A stretch of DNA of 64,000 nucleotides from Sphingomonadales bacterium UBA1936 (GTDB taxonomy: Bacteria > Pseudomonadota > Alphaproteobacteria > Sphingomonadales > Sphingomonadaceae), in assembly GCA_002336985.1 (NCBI GenBank), contig DDFE01000197.1, positions 62,001 to 126,000 of the forward strand, written 5' to 3'. Position numbers and translations under genes: made by a program. The notes below the pieces were generated by a model. The model had not been told where the DNA came from, ran no database searches, and saw only the letters and a program-made list of their open reading frames with translations. Each line of letters opens with the position of its first letter. Position 1 is the stretch's first letter. Below are positions 24,919-32,708 of the stretch, piece after piece.

Positions 24919-25335
24919 CTAGGCGCCGATCAGGTGCAGCGCGAGCGTGCGGCGGTGCGCGGCCCGCCGGTGCTCGAACAGGTAGAGGCCCTGCCATGTG
25001 CCGAGCGCCGGTTGCCCGCGGTCGACGGGGATCGACAGGCTGACGGCGGTCAGCGCGGCGCGCAGGTGCGCGGGCATGTCGTCGGGCCCTTCATCGTCAT
25101 GTTCGTAATCGGTCCGCTCGGGCGCAAGCCGCGCGAAATAGCGCTCGAGGTCGCGCCGGGCAGCGGGCGCGGCGTTTTCCTGGACGAGCAGCGAGGCCGA
25201 CGTGTGCTGCACGAACACGGTGAGCAGGCCTGTGGCGATGCCGGTCTCGCTGACCCAGCGTGCGATCTCGTGCGTGACATCGTGCAGCCCGGCACCGCCG
25301 GTCCTGATCTCGATCTGGGTATTCGCCTGGCGCAT
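24919..25335 (-). CDS. yjbQ: YjbQ/UPF0047 family protein
   Basis: 138 residues from the ATG at 25335 (an upstream in-frame start at 25359 adds eight unlikely residues). Full-length match to YjbQ: FVQHTSASLLVQENA with the metal-binding His, DDMPAHLRAAL and the terminal GTWQGLYLFEHR. E. coli YjbQ has thiamine-phosphate-synthase-like activity, but the true role is unsettled. Monocistronic. Confidence 0.92.
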   Translation of the reverse strand: MRQANTQIEIRTGGAGLHDVTHEIARWVSETGIATGLLTVFVQHTSASLLVQENAAPAARRDLERYFARLAPERTDYEHDDEGPDDMPAHLRAALTAVSLSIPVDRGQPALGTWQGLYLFEHRRAAHRRTLALHLIGA

Positions 25336-25441
25336 GCCGGATCCTCTCGCACAGGCCAACGCGTGCGCCCAGCAAAAGTCGCGGCAATGCGGCGCAGCGC
25401 CAAAGGCGACTTTGGGTATGGGCCCCGTCGCACCGGTTGGG

Positions 25442-25584
25442 CTGTCCCGCGTCCGGACGCGAGGGACAGGACGGGCGTTTTTCCGGCTATCGCCGCCGCA
25501 ACGACCAGCCTAGCCCGATGCTGCGACCATGCGTTTTTCAATGACGCCCAGCGGCCCGGTGCACCTCCACGCACCGGGCTGTGT
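25442..25584 (+). ncRNA. Two hairpin/T-run elements in intergenic region; possible small RNA
   Basis: The gap 25336-25656 contains two plus-strand terminator-like elements. The first is a stem at 25442-25469 (CTGTCCC arm, two-base bulge) with five T at 25478-25482. The second is a perfect 9-bp stem (25554-25562 with 25571-25579) followed by TGTGTTTT. No plus-strand gene ends nearby, so they may end one or two untranslated RNAs starting near 25380-25500. The sequence does not match 4.5S, 6S or tmRNA features I know. Confidence 0.3.
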
Positions 25585-25656
25585 TTTCACGCAATCCGCG
25601 ATCCCCGCCGCCGATCTGCCGCGCCGGCTGCGGAAAGCCGCGCTCCGTCGATGGTC

Positions 25657-25839
25657 CTAGGTTGCGTCGTCGCGCAGCAATTGCTGCGACCTCTGCTCGA
25701 GTTTCAGCGCTTCGTCGATCAGCTGCGCGGCCATCTGGTGCTCGCGCTCGTTCAGCGCGATCCGAAGGCAATTGGCTGCCTCCAGACGCAAACGTGCGGC
25801 TCTGCGAAGTTTCGGGCGAAGCTGGTCCAAGGCGGGCAT
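25657..25839 (-). CDS. Small helical hypothetical protein
   Basis: 60 residues from the ATG at 25839 (MPALDQLRPKLRR), rich in Leu, Arg, Glu and Ala and almost entirely helical by composition. No signal peptide. A longer start at 25869 is possible. Family not recognised; coding status rests on frame length and composition. Confidence 0.5.
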   Translation of the reverse strand: MPALDQLRPKLRRAARLRLEAANCLRIALNEREHQMAAQLIDEALKLEQRSQQLLRDDAT

Positions 25840-25931
25840 AATGCGCGGACCGCCTGTCGGTTCCCGCACGCTTGAACGCCCACTCGCAGCGCGCGGGCAC
25901 CGGCCGTTACGAACCGTCGGTCAGGTCCGCG

Positions 25932-26456
25932 TCAGCGCCCCATATGGCCTTCGCGCGGACCGATGAAACGGCCGACCGGCAGGACCGTGATCGCCTTTTG
26001 CAGGACATTGGCTTTCCACCCGTAGCGCTCCCGGTCGCACCCAAGATTATAGGCGAGATGGGCGGATTTGCGTCCACCGGTCCAGCGCACGTCGATCGTC
26101 GCCATGTCGGTCGCCATCGCCTGGCACAGTGGCGCTCCGGTCAGCAGCGCGTCGCCAACCGGCCGCACGCCGCGCAGGCGGCGGCTGAACTCGGCAAAGG
26201 TCTTCGCATCGACGCGGAAATTACGGGTGCCGGTCACGGCCGTGAATCGCTTGCCTTCGAACACGCCCCGTCCGTCGGAAGAGACGGTTACGCGATAGAC
26301 CGGGCAGACGCCAAAGCATGGGCCGGTCTCGTAGGTGATGGTCTCGGGCGCAACGCGCGCCTTCGACGAGGCCGCCGGGAGAAGCGATGGTGTTGCAAGG
26401 GCTGACAGCGCGAGGAGCGCCATGGCGGGACGAGGCGGGATGGGGACGATTGTCAT
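25932..26456 (-). CDS. Exported DUF6438 protein
   Basis: 174 residues with a signal peptide (cleavage near LPAASSKA). The mature N-terminus holds TYETGPCFGVCPVYRVTVSSDG, the hallmark of DUF6438, with its CxxxC pair. Two further cysteines (PLCQAM and NLGCDRE) may form a second disulphide. The function of the family is unknown. It is separated by about 120 bases from the FKBP gene on the same strand. Confidence 0.85.
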   Translation of the reverse strand: MTIVPIPPRPAMALLALSALATPSLLPAASSKARVAPETITYETGPCFGVCPVYRVTVSSDGRGVFEGKRFTAVTGTRNFRVDAKTFAEFSRRLRGVRPVGDALLTGAPLCQAMATDMATIDVRWTGGRKSAHLAYNLGCDRERYGWKANVLQKAITVLPVGRFIGPREGHMGR

Positions 26457-26578
26457 GGTCCCTGTTCAGCAGGCTCTGGCTGAACCGTGGGTGAAATGGC
26501 TGGCGATGTGCCGCTGTGCGCACCATCACGCTTCGGCTGTTCACTCCTGCGCGCGGCAGGCCCGGCCCGCTTGCGCGG

Positions 26579-27049
26579 TTATCCCTTGTTCTCGGGCGGC
26601 GGCGCCTCGAACGATACGAGTTCCACCTTGAAGATCAGGAAGCTGTTGGCGGGCAATCCCTCCTTGGCGACCGCGCCATAGGCATAGTCGGGCGGTACGT
26701 AGAAGGTCCAGGCATCGCCCGGCCGCATCTTCTGGACGAGCACCTGCCAGGCCGGGATCAGGCGGTTCAGCGGGAACACATCGGGCTTGCCGCGCTTCGC
26801 CGATCCATCGACCTCGGTCCCGTCGAGCAGCGTCAGCCGGTAGTTCACCGTGATCAGGTCGCTGCGCTTGGGATGCGCACCGGTCGCCGGACCCGATTTG
26901 TCGATGGTGTAGCTCAACACGGGCAGCCGGATGGCGCCGACCGGCGGCCTGGCTGCGGGCGCGGCGCGTTTCGGTGCGGCCGCCGCGGCGCCGCCCGCAT
27001 GCCCGAGCATCAGCCCCAAGCCCGTCATTCCGGCGATGATGGTACGCAT
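26579..27049 (-). CDS. Exported FKBP-type peptidyl-prolyl isomerase
   Basis: 156 residues from the ATG at 27049, preceded by GAGGGAGAG. A signal peptide (MRTIIAGMTGLGLMLG to GGAAAAA) precedes an FKBP domain (about 50-150): DLITVNYRLTLLDGTEVDGS, WQVLVQKMRPGDAWTFYVPPDYAYG and LIFKVELVSF. It should fold periplasmic proteins by proline isomerisation. The domain is slightly shorter than E. coli FkpA and lacks its dimerisation helices. Confidence 0.9.
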   Translation of the reverse strand: MRTIIAGMTGLGLMLGHAGGAAAAAPKRAAPAARPPVGAIRLPVLSYTIDKSGPATGAHPKRSDLITVNYRLTLLDGTEVDGSAKRGKPDVFPLNRLIPAWQVLVQKMRPGDAWTFYVPPDYAYGAVAKEGLPANSFLIFKVELVSFEAPPPENKG

Positions 27050-27397
27050 CCTCTCTCCCTCCCGTTCAAACGTCCGGCCCGCGATGCCAGCGCAGCGCAC
27101 TGTGTCAAACGCTGGCGGCCACGGCTAGGCCCGGCATCGATTAGCCATCTCGAACGCTCGTTACTCAGGCAGGGAGCGATCGGCCGCATCCGCGCGCGGA
27201 TTGACTCGATCCGGCAATCCCGCCGACACTACACGCCATGGCCGCGACGGCCTGTCCGGGGGGATGATGATGCCGGCAGTCCGGGTTCGCAGGATCGTTC
27301 AGGGATTGTCGGCACGCATCGGACGGACCGGCGCGACCGCGCCGGCCCTACCGGCCAAGAACCGCGCCTCCAACGGCGCGTTGGATCAGCGCGCGCC
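27050..27397. other. Divergent intergenic region
   Basis: About 350 bases between the FKBP gene (minus) and the excalibur-domain gene (plus). Frames here overlap on both strands and show no family; GC-rich short inverted repeats (for example around 27340-27380) occur, but no clear operator or promoter motif stands out. Confidence 0.4.
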
Positions 27398-27724
27398 ATG
27401 ACCGGCGCGATCCCCGCCGCCGCGACCCTGCTCGCGCTTGTGACACTCGTCCTGCCGACCGCACCCGCCATCGCTCATGGCGGCGGCCTGAATGCCGAAG
27501 GCTGCCACAATGATCGCAGACGCGGCGGCTATCATTGCCACCGCGCCCCGGCCGTCTCGGTCCGCCGCCGCATCGACCTTTTCGCCGAACGCGTCGAACG
27601 ATCCGCGCGTTCGTTCGCGCGCTGTGCCGATGCGCGCGCTGCCGGCCGCGCTCCGATCCGCATCGGCGAACCGGGCTATGCGCGCCATCTCGACCGCGAC
27701 GGCGACGGGATCGCCTGCGAATAA
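27398..27724 (+). CDS. Secreted excalibur calcium-binding domain protein
   Basis: 108 residues from the ATG at 27398. A signal peptide ends near PAIAHGGG. The mature protein begins GGLNAEGCHNDRRRGGYHCHR, a Cys/His-rich YHYH-like motif, and ends with an excalibur calcium-binding domain (FARCADARAAG through GYARHLDRDGDGIACE). The DxDGDG loop binds calcium. Similar short proteins are secreted by many bacteria; their role is unknown. Confidence 0.85.
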   Translation: MTGAIPAAATLLALVTLVLPTAPAIAHGGGLNAEGCHNDRRRGGYHCHRAPAVSVRRRIDLFAERVERSARSFARCADARAAGRAPIRIGEPGYARHLDRDGDGIACE

Positions 27725-27844
27725 CTCCAGGCCCGGCGCGACAGGAATTTTGCGTGCGTCACTTCGCCGCGCTGCGGATTTCGGCCTGCCGTGCATCTAG
27801 TCGAATTGGGGGCGCGCCGCCTGGCGGCGTTCGGGGGGATCGAT

Positions 27845-28726
27845 ATGCCGTCAGAGTTGAGCGCGCCTCCGCAGGGCGCGGCGTCCGACTGGACGATTGC
27901 GCAGGACTGGCATCGCTATAGCGCGGCGGAGCACGCCCTGTGGGACCGGCTTTTCGCGCGCCAGGCCGCCATGTTGCCGGGCCGGGTAACGCCCGCCTTC
28001 ATGCAGGGTCTCGACATCCTGCGCCTTTCCAAACCCGGCATTCCCGATTTCGACGAGCTCAACGACCGCCTCCACCGTGCGACCGGCTGGACCGTCGTCG
28101 CGGTGCCCGGCCTCGTTCCCGACGCGAAGTTCTTCGCGCATCTCGCCAATCGCCGCTTTGTCGCCGGGCGGTTTATCCGCACGCCGGCGCAGATCGACTA
28201 TCTCGAAGAGCCCGACATCTTCCGCGATGTCTTCGGCCATGTGCCCCTGCTCGCGAACCCGGTGTTTGCCGATTACATACAGGCCTATGGCGAGGGCGGC
28301 CTGCGCAGCCTCGCCTTCGACGCGCTCGACAAGCTCGCCCGGCTCTACTGGTATACAGTCAAGTTCGGGCTGATCGAGGACGCGGGCCGCCTGAAGCTAT
28401 ATGGGGCGGGCATCGTCTCCTCCTTTGGCGAGAGCCGTTTCGCGCTCGACGACGCCAGCCCCAATCGCATCGCGTTCGACCTGAAGCGCGTCATGCGCAC
28501 CCGCTACCGAATCGACGATTACCAGCAGAGCTATTTCGTCATCCCGAGTTTCGAGCAGCTGCTCAGATGCACGCTCGAGACGGATTTCGCGCCGCTCTAC
28601 GAGAATATCGCGCTGCAGCCGACGCTCGCGCCCGATGCGATCGTTCCGGGCGACCATGTCCTGCACTGCGGCACCCAGGCCTATGCCTGGAAAGAGGCCG
28701 TTGCCACTCCGGACCTTGTGGCATGA
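27845..28726 (+). CDS. phhA: Phenylalanine-4-hydroxylase homologue lacking two iron ligands
   Basis: 293 residues, full length for bacterial PhhA, from the ATG at 27845 with a GGGGGG upstream. The fold is well conserved (FIRTPAQIDYLEEPDIF, FGHVPLLANPVFADYIQAY, YRIDDYQQSYFVI). PhhA turns Phe into Tyr with a pterin and non-heme iron held by two His and one Glu. Here the first His is Arg127 (CGC), the second is His132, and the Glu is Lys173 (AAG). The 46-residue spacing between the two changed sites equals that between His138 and Glu184 of the Chromobacterium enzyme. Each change needs one transition. With one ligand left, iron binding and hydroxylation should be lost. The gene overlaps the broken phhB by ATGA. 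Confidence 0.88.
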   Translation: MPSELSAPPQGAASDWTIAQDWHRYSAAEHALWDRLFARQAAMLPGRVTPAFMQGLDILRLSKPGIPDFDELNDRLHRATGWTVVAVPGLVPDAKFFAHLANRRFVAGRFIRTPAQIDYLEEPDIFRDVFGHVPLLANPVFADYIQAYGEGGLRSLAFDALDKLARLYWYTVKFGLIEDAGRLKLYGAGIVSSFGESRFALDDASPNRIAFDLKRVMRTRYRIDDYQQSYFVIPSFEQLLRCTLETDFAPLYENIALQPTLAPDAIVPGDHVLHCGTQAYAWKEAVATPDLVA

Positions 28727-29103
28727 GCGTCTTCGCCCTTCCCGCACGGCGCCTTAGCGATGGCGAACGCGAGGCGATACTCCGCCAGCACCCGCTCTGA
28801 TCGCTGCGTCACGGTCGCGAAGCGATGACGCGCTATCTGCGGTTCCCCAGTTTCGCCGAAGCCTTCGGGTTCATGAGCGCCGTCGCGATCATCGCCGACA
28901 GTCATGACCATCATCCCGAATGGTCGAACGTCTATGACCGTGTCTAAATCCTGCTGACAACGCACGAGGTCGACGGGCTCTCGCCGCGGGATGTCGCGCT
29001 GGCCGCGCGGATCGACGATCTCGCCCTGGTGTTCGGCGCCGACACCATGCCGCCGCGACCGGCCGCCACCCCGTCGGTCGCGCATGGCGACGCGCGCGAA
29101 TGA
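28723..29103 (+). pseudogene. phhB: phhB (pterin-4a-carbinolamine dehydratase) with two in-frame stops
   Basis: From the ATG at 28723, overlapping phhA, the frame runs 127 codons to the TGA at 29101-29103 but contains TGA at 28798-28800 and TAA at 28945-28947. The broken frame encodes RLSDGEREAIL, then the core [25 protein letters not shown] and THEVDGLSPRDVALAARID, the full PhhB fold with its active-site His pair. The first stop sits where a Trp is conserved (TGG to TGA), the second where Glu is usual (GAA to TAA). No frameshift has occurred, and the terminal ATGA overlap with the SDR gene remains, so inactivation is recent. The enzyme normally recycles the pterin used by PhhA. Confidence 0.88.
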
Positions 29104-29810
29104 CCGGCGGCCCGGCGCCGCATCGCTTCATCGTCAACGGGGCCGACAGCCCGCTCGGGCCTGCGGTTCTCTCCGCGCTGATGGCTCTCGGGCATCGGGT
29201 CGCGGCCGTCGCCGCGCCGGGCGCGGTCGCGAAGGCGGATGCGACACGCCCCGCCCGGGACAGGGCGCGCGTCCGCTGTATCGGCTGTCCCGATCTCGCC
29301 CGCCTGTCGACAACGCGCACGGCCTTTGAACAGGCCGCAGATGGGCTCGGGCATGTCGACGGACTGGTCCATCTTGTCGATGCGTTCGACGGGGTGCCGA
29401 TCGAGCATGTCGATGCCGGCGTGCTCACGACGCTTTATCGCCGGAATATCGAGATGGCCGTCAACGCCGTCCATGCCGTCGTGCCCCATCTCGCGCCGGG
29501 CACCGCCATTACCTGCGTCGGCGCTTCGTCGGTCTCGCCATCCGGTCCGTCGCGCTCGCCCTATGACGGCGCGAAATCGGGCGTCGGCCGGCTGATCAAC
29601 GCCTTTTCGACCGAGCTGCGTCCGCGCGGCATCCGGGTCAATGCGGTCCTGCCGGGGATCATCGACCTGCCGCGCAATCGCCGGGCGATCGGGCAAAGCG
29701 GCGGCAGCGGCGTGCGCCCGGCCGCGATCGCCGACATGATCGCAAAACTTGCGGTCCCGGGCGCCCATGGTGCGACCGGCGTGCTCGTGCCCATGAGCGG
29801 CAGTCGCTAG
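29100..29810 (+). CDS. Short-chain dehydrogenase/reductase in the phh operon
   Basis: 236 residues; its ATG overlaps the last codons of the phhB pseudogene (ATGA). The SDR fold is visible: a degenerate nucleotide-binding turn (NGADSPLGPAV in place of TGxxxGxG), catalytic region GASSVSPSGPSRSPYDGAKSG with Tyr and Lys, and GIRVNAVLPGII. Position three of a phhA-phhB-SDR unit suggests a dihydropteridine-reductase-like role in returning the pterin cofactor to its tetrahydro form; this is inference from context. The frame is intact although both partners are damaged. Confidence 0.85.
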   Translation: MTGGPAPHRFIVNGADSPLGPAVLSALMALGHRVAAVAAPGAVAKADATRPARDRARVRCIGCPDLARLSTTRTAFEQAADGLGHVDGLVHLVDAFDGVPIEHVDAGVLTTLYRRNIEMAVNAVHAVVPHLAPGTAITCVGASSVSPSGPSRSPYDGAKSGVGRLINAFSTELRPRGIRVNAVLPGIIDLPRNRRAIGQSGGSGVRPAAIADMIAKLAVPGAHGATGVLVPMSGSR

Positions 29811-29814
29811 CCGT

Positions 29815-30249
29815 CTATCCTGTTTGGCGGGCAAGGAGATCAAGCGTCGCTTGGTCCGGCGCGCCGAACCAGCGTGCGAGCGTCGCCTCGAACAGCGGGC
29901 TGCCCCTCGCCGCAACGAACAGCGTCAGCGAGGACCGCAGCTTGATGGCGTCGATGCCCCCGAACACGACCTCGGCGCTGGTTTCGGGGAGATCCTGGAG
30001 CGCGGCGACACACGCGAGCAGTCTTGCGCCGAGGACGGGATGGTCGAGATAGGCGCGCGCCTCCTCGCGTGACCGGAGTGCATAGCGCCGTGCCATCGGC
30101 GACTGACCGAGCCCGGCGATCTGCGGAAAGATGTACCACATCCAGTGACTGCGCTTGGCGCCGCGGCGGATTTCGGCGAGCGCCGTGTCGTAATTGGCCG
30201 CCTGTGCCTCGACGAATCGCGCCAAGTCGAAAGGATCGCTGCCAGCCAT
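29815..30249 (-). CDS. DUF1810 family protein
   Basis: 144 residues from the ATG at 30249 (MAGSDPFDLARFVEAQ); the longer frame from 30291 is less likely. DUF1810 signatures: SHWMWYIFPQIAGLG, YALRSREEARAYLDHPVLG and FGGIDAIKLRSSLTLF. Members (the former calpastatin-like proteins) are cytoplasmic and of unknown function. It is convergent with the SDR gene. Confidence 0.9.
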   Translation of the reverse strand: MAGSDPFDLARFVEAQAANYDTALAEIRRGAKRSHWMWYIFPQIAGLGQSPMARRYALRSREEARAYLDHPVLGARLLACVAALQDLPETSAEVVFGGIDAIKLRSSLTLFVAARGSPLFEATLARWFGAPDQATLDLLARQTG

Positions 30250-30404
30250 GGGCAACAGGTCATTCCGCTTCCCCGCGCCCGGCTCCAGCAAATAATTTCA
30301 CTGGCGCCAAAACCCGCGGATTTGCGCGATGATTACGCAGGCGCCGCACCGGTGACAGCCGATGATCGCGGCGCGCCCATCTTGACGAACGGTGAAACAC
30401 GGCA

Positions 30405-30419
30405 GAACAAATAAGGAAC
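30405..30419. promoter_or_regulatory. LexA (SOS) box upstream of imuA
   Basis: GAAC-AAATAAG-GAAC is the reverse complement of the alphaproteobacterial LexA operator GTTC-N7-GTTC, exact in both half-sites. It ends 31 bases before the imuA ATG, matching the known LexA control of the imuA-imuB-dnaE2 cassette. Confidence 0.85.
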
Positions 30420-30450
30420 ATCGTCTCCCCCCCCGTTTCAGATTGCCGCC

Positions 30451-31188
30451 ATGCCCGTTCCCGTTGCCCTTGCCCTTGCCGAATTGCGCGCGCGCATAGC
30501 CGATATCGAGGGTGATGGACGCGCCCATGACGTCCTCCCCTTCGGCATCGCGGCGATCGATGCGCATCTTCCGGCGGGCGGGATCCAGGGAGGCGCCCTG
30601 CACGAGGTCGCGGGCAGTCCGGCACTAGCGGACGATGCCGCCGCCACGGTGTTCCTCGCCGGTATCGCCGCGCGGCTCGAGGGGCCCGTGCTCTGGTGCC
30701 TGCGCTACCGCGACCTGTTTGCGCCCGCGCTGCACCTCGCCGGCCTCCACCCAGACCGGACGATCCATGTCGAAGCCGGAAGCGACACCAAGGTTCTGCT
30801 CGCGATGGAGGAGTGCCTGCGCCATGCGGGGATCGCGGCGGTCGTCGGCGAGATCGGCAAATGTACGACGACTGCGACCAAGCGCCTGCAACTCGCTGCC
30901 GAGAGCGCGGGCGTCGCCGCCTTCCTGTTCCGCCGCGCGGCACGGACCGGCACACAGGCCGATGGCAGCGCGGCCGTTACGCGCTGGCGCATTCTTGCCG
31001 CCCCGAGCGAGCCGCTCGGCATTCCGTCGCTCGGACGGCCGCGCTGGGCAGTCCATCTCGAGCGCGTGCGTGGCGGACGCCCGGGTCAATGGCTGGTGGA
31101 GGGATGCGATGCGCAGGGTCGTATCGGTCTATCTGCCGCACTGGTCGACCGACCGGCTGCGGCGGAAGACCAGCTCATCGCCGCCTGA
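30451..31188 (+). CDS. imuA: ImuA, RecA-like accessory protein of the mutasome
   Basis: 245 residues, a RecA/SulA-like protein (LPFGIAAIDAHLPAGGIQGGALHEV; GPVLWCLRYRDLF). ImuA helps ImuB and DnaE2 carry out damage-induced mutagenesis. The Walker A region is degenerate (no GxxxxGKT), as usual for ImuA. It is first in a three-gene SOS cassette, and its end overlaps imuB by 80 bases. Confidence 0.93.
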   Translation: MPVPVALALAELRARIADIEGDGRAHDVLPFGIAAIDAHLPAGGIQGGALHEVAGSPALADDAAATVFLAGIAARLEGPVLWCLRYRDLFAPALHLAGLHPDRTIHVEAGSDTKVLLAMEECLRHAGIAAVVGEIGKCTTTATKRLQLAAESAGVAAFLFRRAARTGTQADGSAAVTRWRILAAPSEPLGIPSLGRPRWAVHLERVRGGRPGQWLVEGCDAQGRIGLSAALVDRPAAAEDQLIAA

Positions 31189-32677
31189 TCCCGCCGCGAA
31201 GCCCGGCGCCGAACCGCTCCCGCTGGTGACCGTCGTACCCGATCACGGCCGCCGCGTAATCGCGGGCACCGACGCGCGTGCCCAGGCTGCCGGCGTCATG
31301 CCCGGCATGACACTCACCAAAGCCCGCATGCTCGTAGGCACGCTCGATGTCCGCGATGGCGATCCCGAGGCCGACCTCCACGGCCTGCGCAAACTCGCGC
31401 TCTGGGCGGGACAGCGCTATGCGCCGCATGTCGCCCCCTGCCCGCCCGACGGTCTCTGGCTCGACATCACCGGCTGCGCACACCTGTTCGAGGGCGAGAC
31501 GCCGTTGCTCCGCGACCTGCACCGCCGCCTCGCGGGTTTCGGGCTCAGCGCGCAGATCGCCGCCGCCGACACCCCGGGCTGCGCCCATGCCGTCGCGCGC
31601 CATGTCCCTGCCGGGCGCCCGGTGACGATCCTCCCCGGCGACCACCGCAAGGCGCTGGCACTCCTGCCGATCGCTGCGCTCCGGCTCGATCCAATGATGG
31701 CCGAAGCGCTGCGCAAGCTCGGGTTCGAACGGATCGAGCAATTGCTGGTGACCGCGCGCGCGCCGCTCGCCAAACGGTTCGGGCCACAGCTCCATCGCCG
31801 CCTCGACCAGGCGATGGGGCTCCTGCCCGAACCCATCGATCCGGTCTTTCCCGATCATGTGCCGGCCGCGCGCCGCGGGTTTCTCGAGCCGATCGCGACC
31901 GCGCCCGCCTTTGCGCAGGTCATCGGCGATCTCGTCGCCGATGTGGTCGAACAGCTCACCCGCGATGCCAGGGGCGCCCGGCGGCTCGATTGCTGGTTCC
32001 ACCGGGTCGACGGCCATACCCAGGCAATCCGCGTCGGGACGGCCAGCCCGACCCGCGACCCGAAGCACCTCGCCAAGCTCCTCAATGCGAAGATCGAGAC
32101 GGTCGAACCGGGTCTCGGTATCGAAGCGATGACGCTCGTCGTCCCGCTGAACGAGCCGCTCGGCGCCCGGCAGGCCGAAGGGCTCATCGCCCGCGGCACC
32201 AACCGCGTTACCCCCGATCTCCCCGCGCTCGTCGACACGCTTGCCAACCGGTTCGGCGCGCGCGCGCTCTATCGCAGCACGTCCCGCGCCTCGGCGATGC
32301 CTGAGCGCGGCGTGGCGCATGTCGCGCCGCTTGCAGGAGCCCGGGACAAAAGCTGGAACACCGACGTACCGCGCCCGGCACGGATGCTCGACCCGCCCGA
32401 GCCGGTCGAGGTGATCGCGATGCTGCCCGACCATCCCCCCGCCCAGTTCGTGTGGCGCCGCGAACGCCACCGCGTCACCCAAGCGGACGGTCCCGAACGG
32501 CTGCACGGCGAATGGTGGCGCGAGGCCGGGCATGAAGCCGAGATGCCTTTTGCCGTGCGCGACTATTACCAGGTCGAGACCGCGAGCGGCGGCCGCTACT
32601 GGCTGTTCCGCCTGGGCGACGGCGAGAATCCTGCAACAGGCACGATGCGCTGGTTCGTTCACGGCGCCTTCGCATGA
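31109..32677 (+). CDS. imuB: ImuB, inactive Y-family polymerase of the mutasome
   Basis: 522 residues from the ATG at 31109, chosen because GGAGGG precedes it and homology starts at [17 protein letters not shown]. It resembles Y-family polymerases but, like other ImuB proteins, lacks the catalytic acidic residues ([12 protein letters not shown] in place of the DE motif). It bridges DnaE2 and the beta clamp. The middle has a helix-hairpin-helix area ([13 protein letters not shown]). The C-terminus ([25 protein letters not shown]) is the ImuB-specific domain. Confidence 0.94.
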   Translation: MRRVVSVYLPHWSTDRLRRKTSSSPPDPAAKPGAEPLPLVTVVPDHGRRVIAGTDARAQAAGVMPGMTLTKARMLVGTLDVRDGDPEADLHGLRKLALWAGQRYAPHVAPCPPDGLWLDITGCAHLFEGETPLLRDLHRRLAGFGLSAQIAAADTPGCAHAVARHVPAGRPVTILPGDHRKALALLPIAALRLDPMMAEALRKLGFERIEQLLVTARAPLAKRFGPQLHRRLDQAMGLLPEPIDPVFPDHVPAARRGFLEPIATAPAFAQVIGDLVADVVEQLTRDARGARRLDCWFHRVDGHTQAIRVGTASPTRDPKHLAKLLNAKIETVEPGLGIEAMTLVVPLNEPLGARQAEGLIARGTNRVTPDLPALVDTLANRFGARALYRSTSRASAMPERGVAHVAPLAGARDKSWNTDVPRPARMLDPPEPVEVIAMLPDHPPAQFVWRRERHRVTQADGPERLHGEWWREAGHEAEMPFAVRDYYQVETASGGRYWLFRLGDGENPATGTMRWFVHGAFA

Positions 32678-32708
32678 TCGCATACGGCCACCCCACAGGG
32701 TCAGCTAC

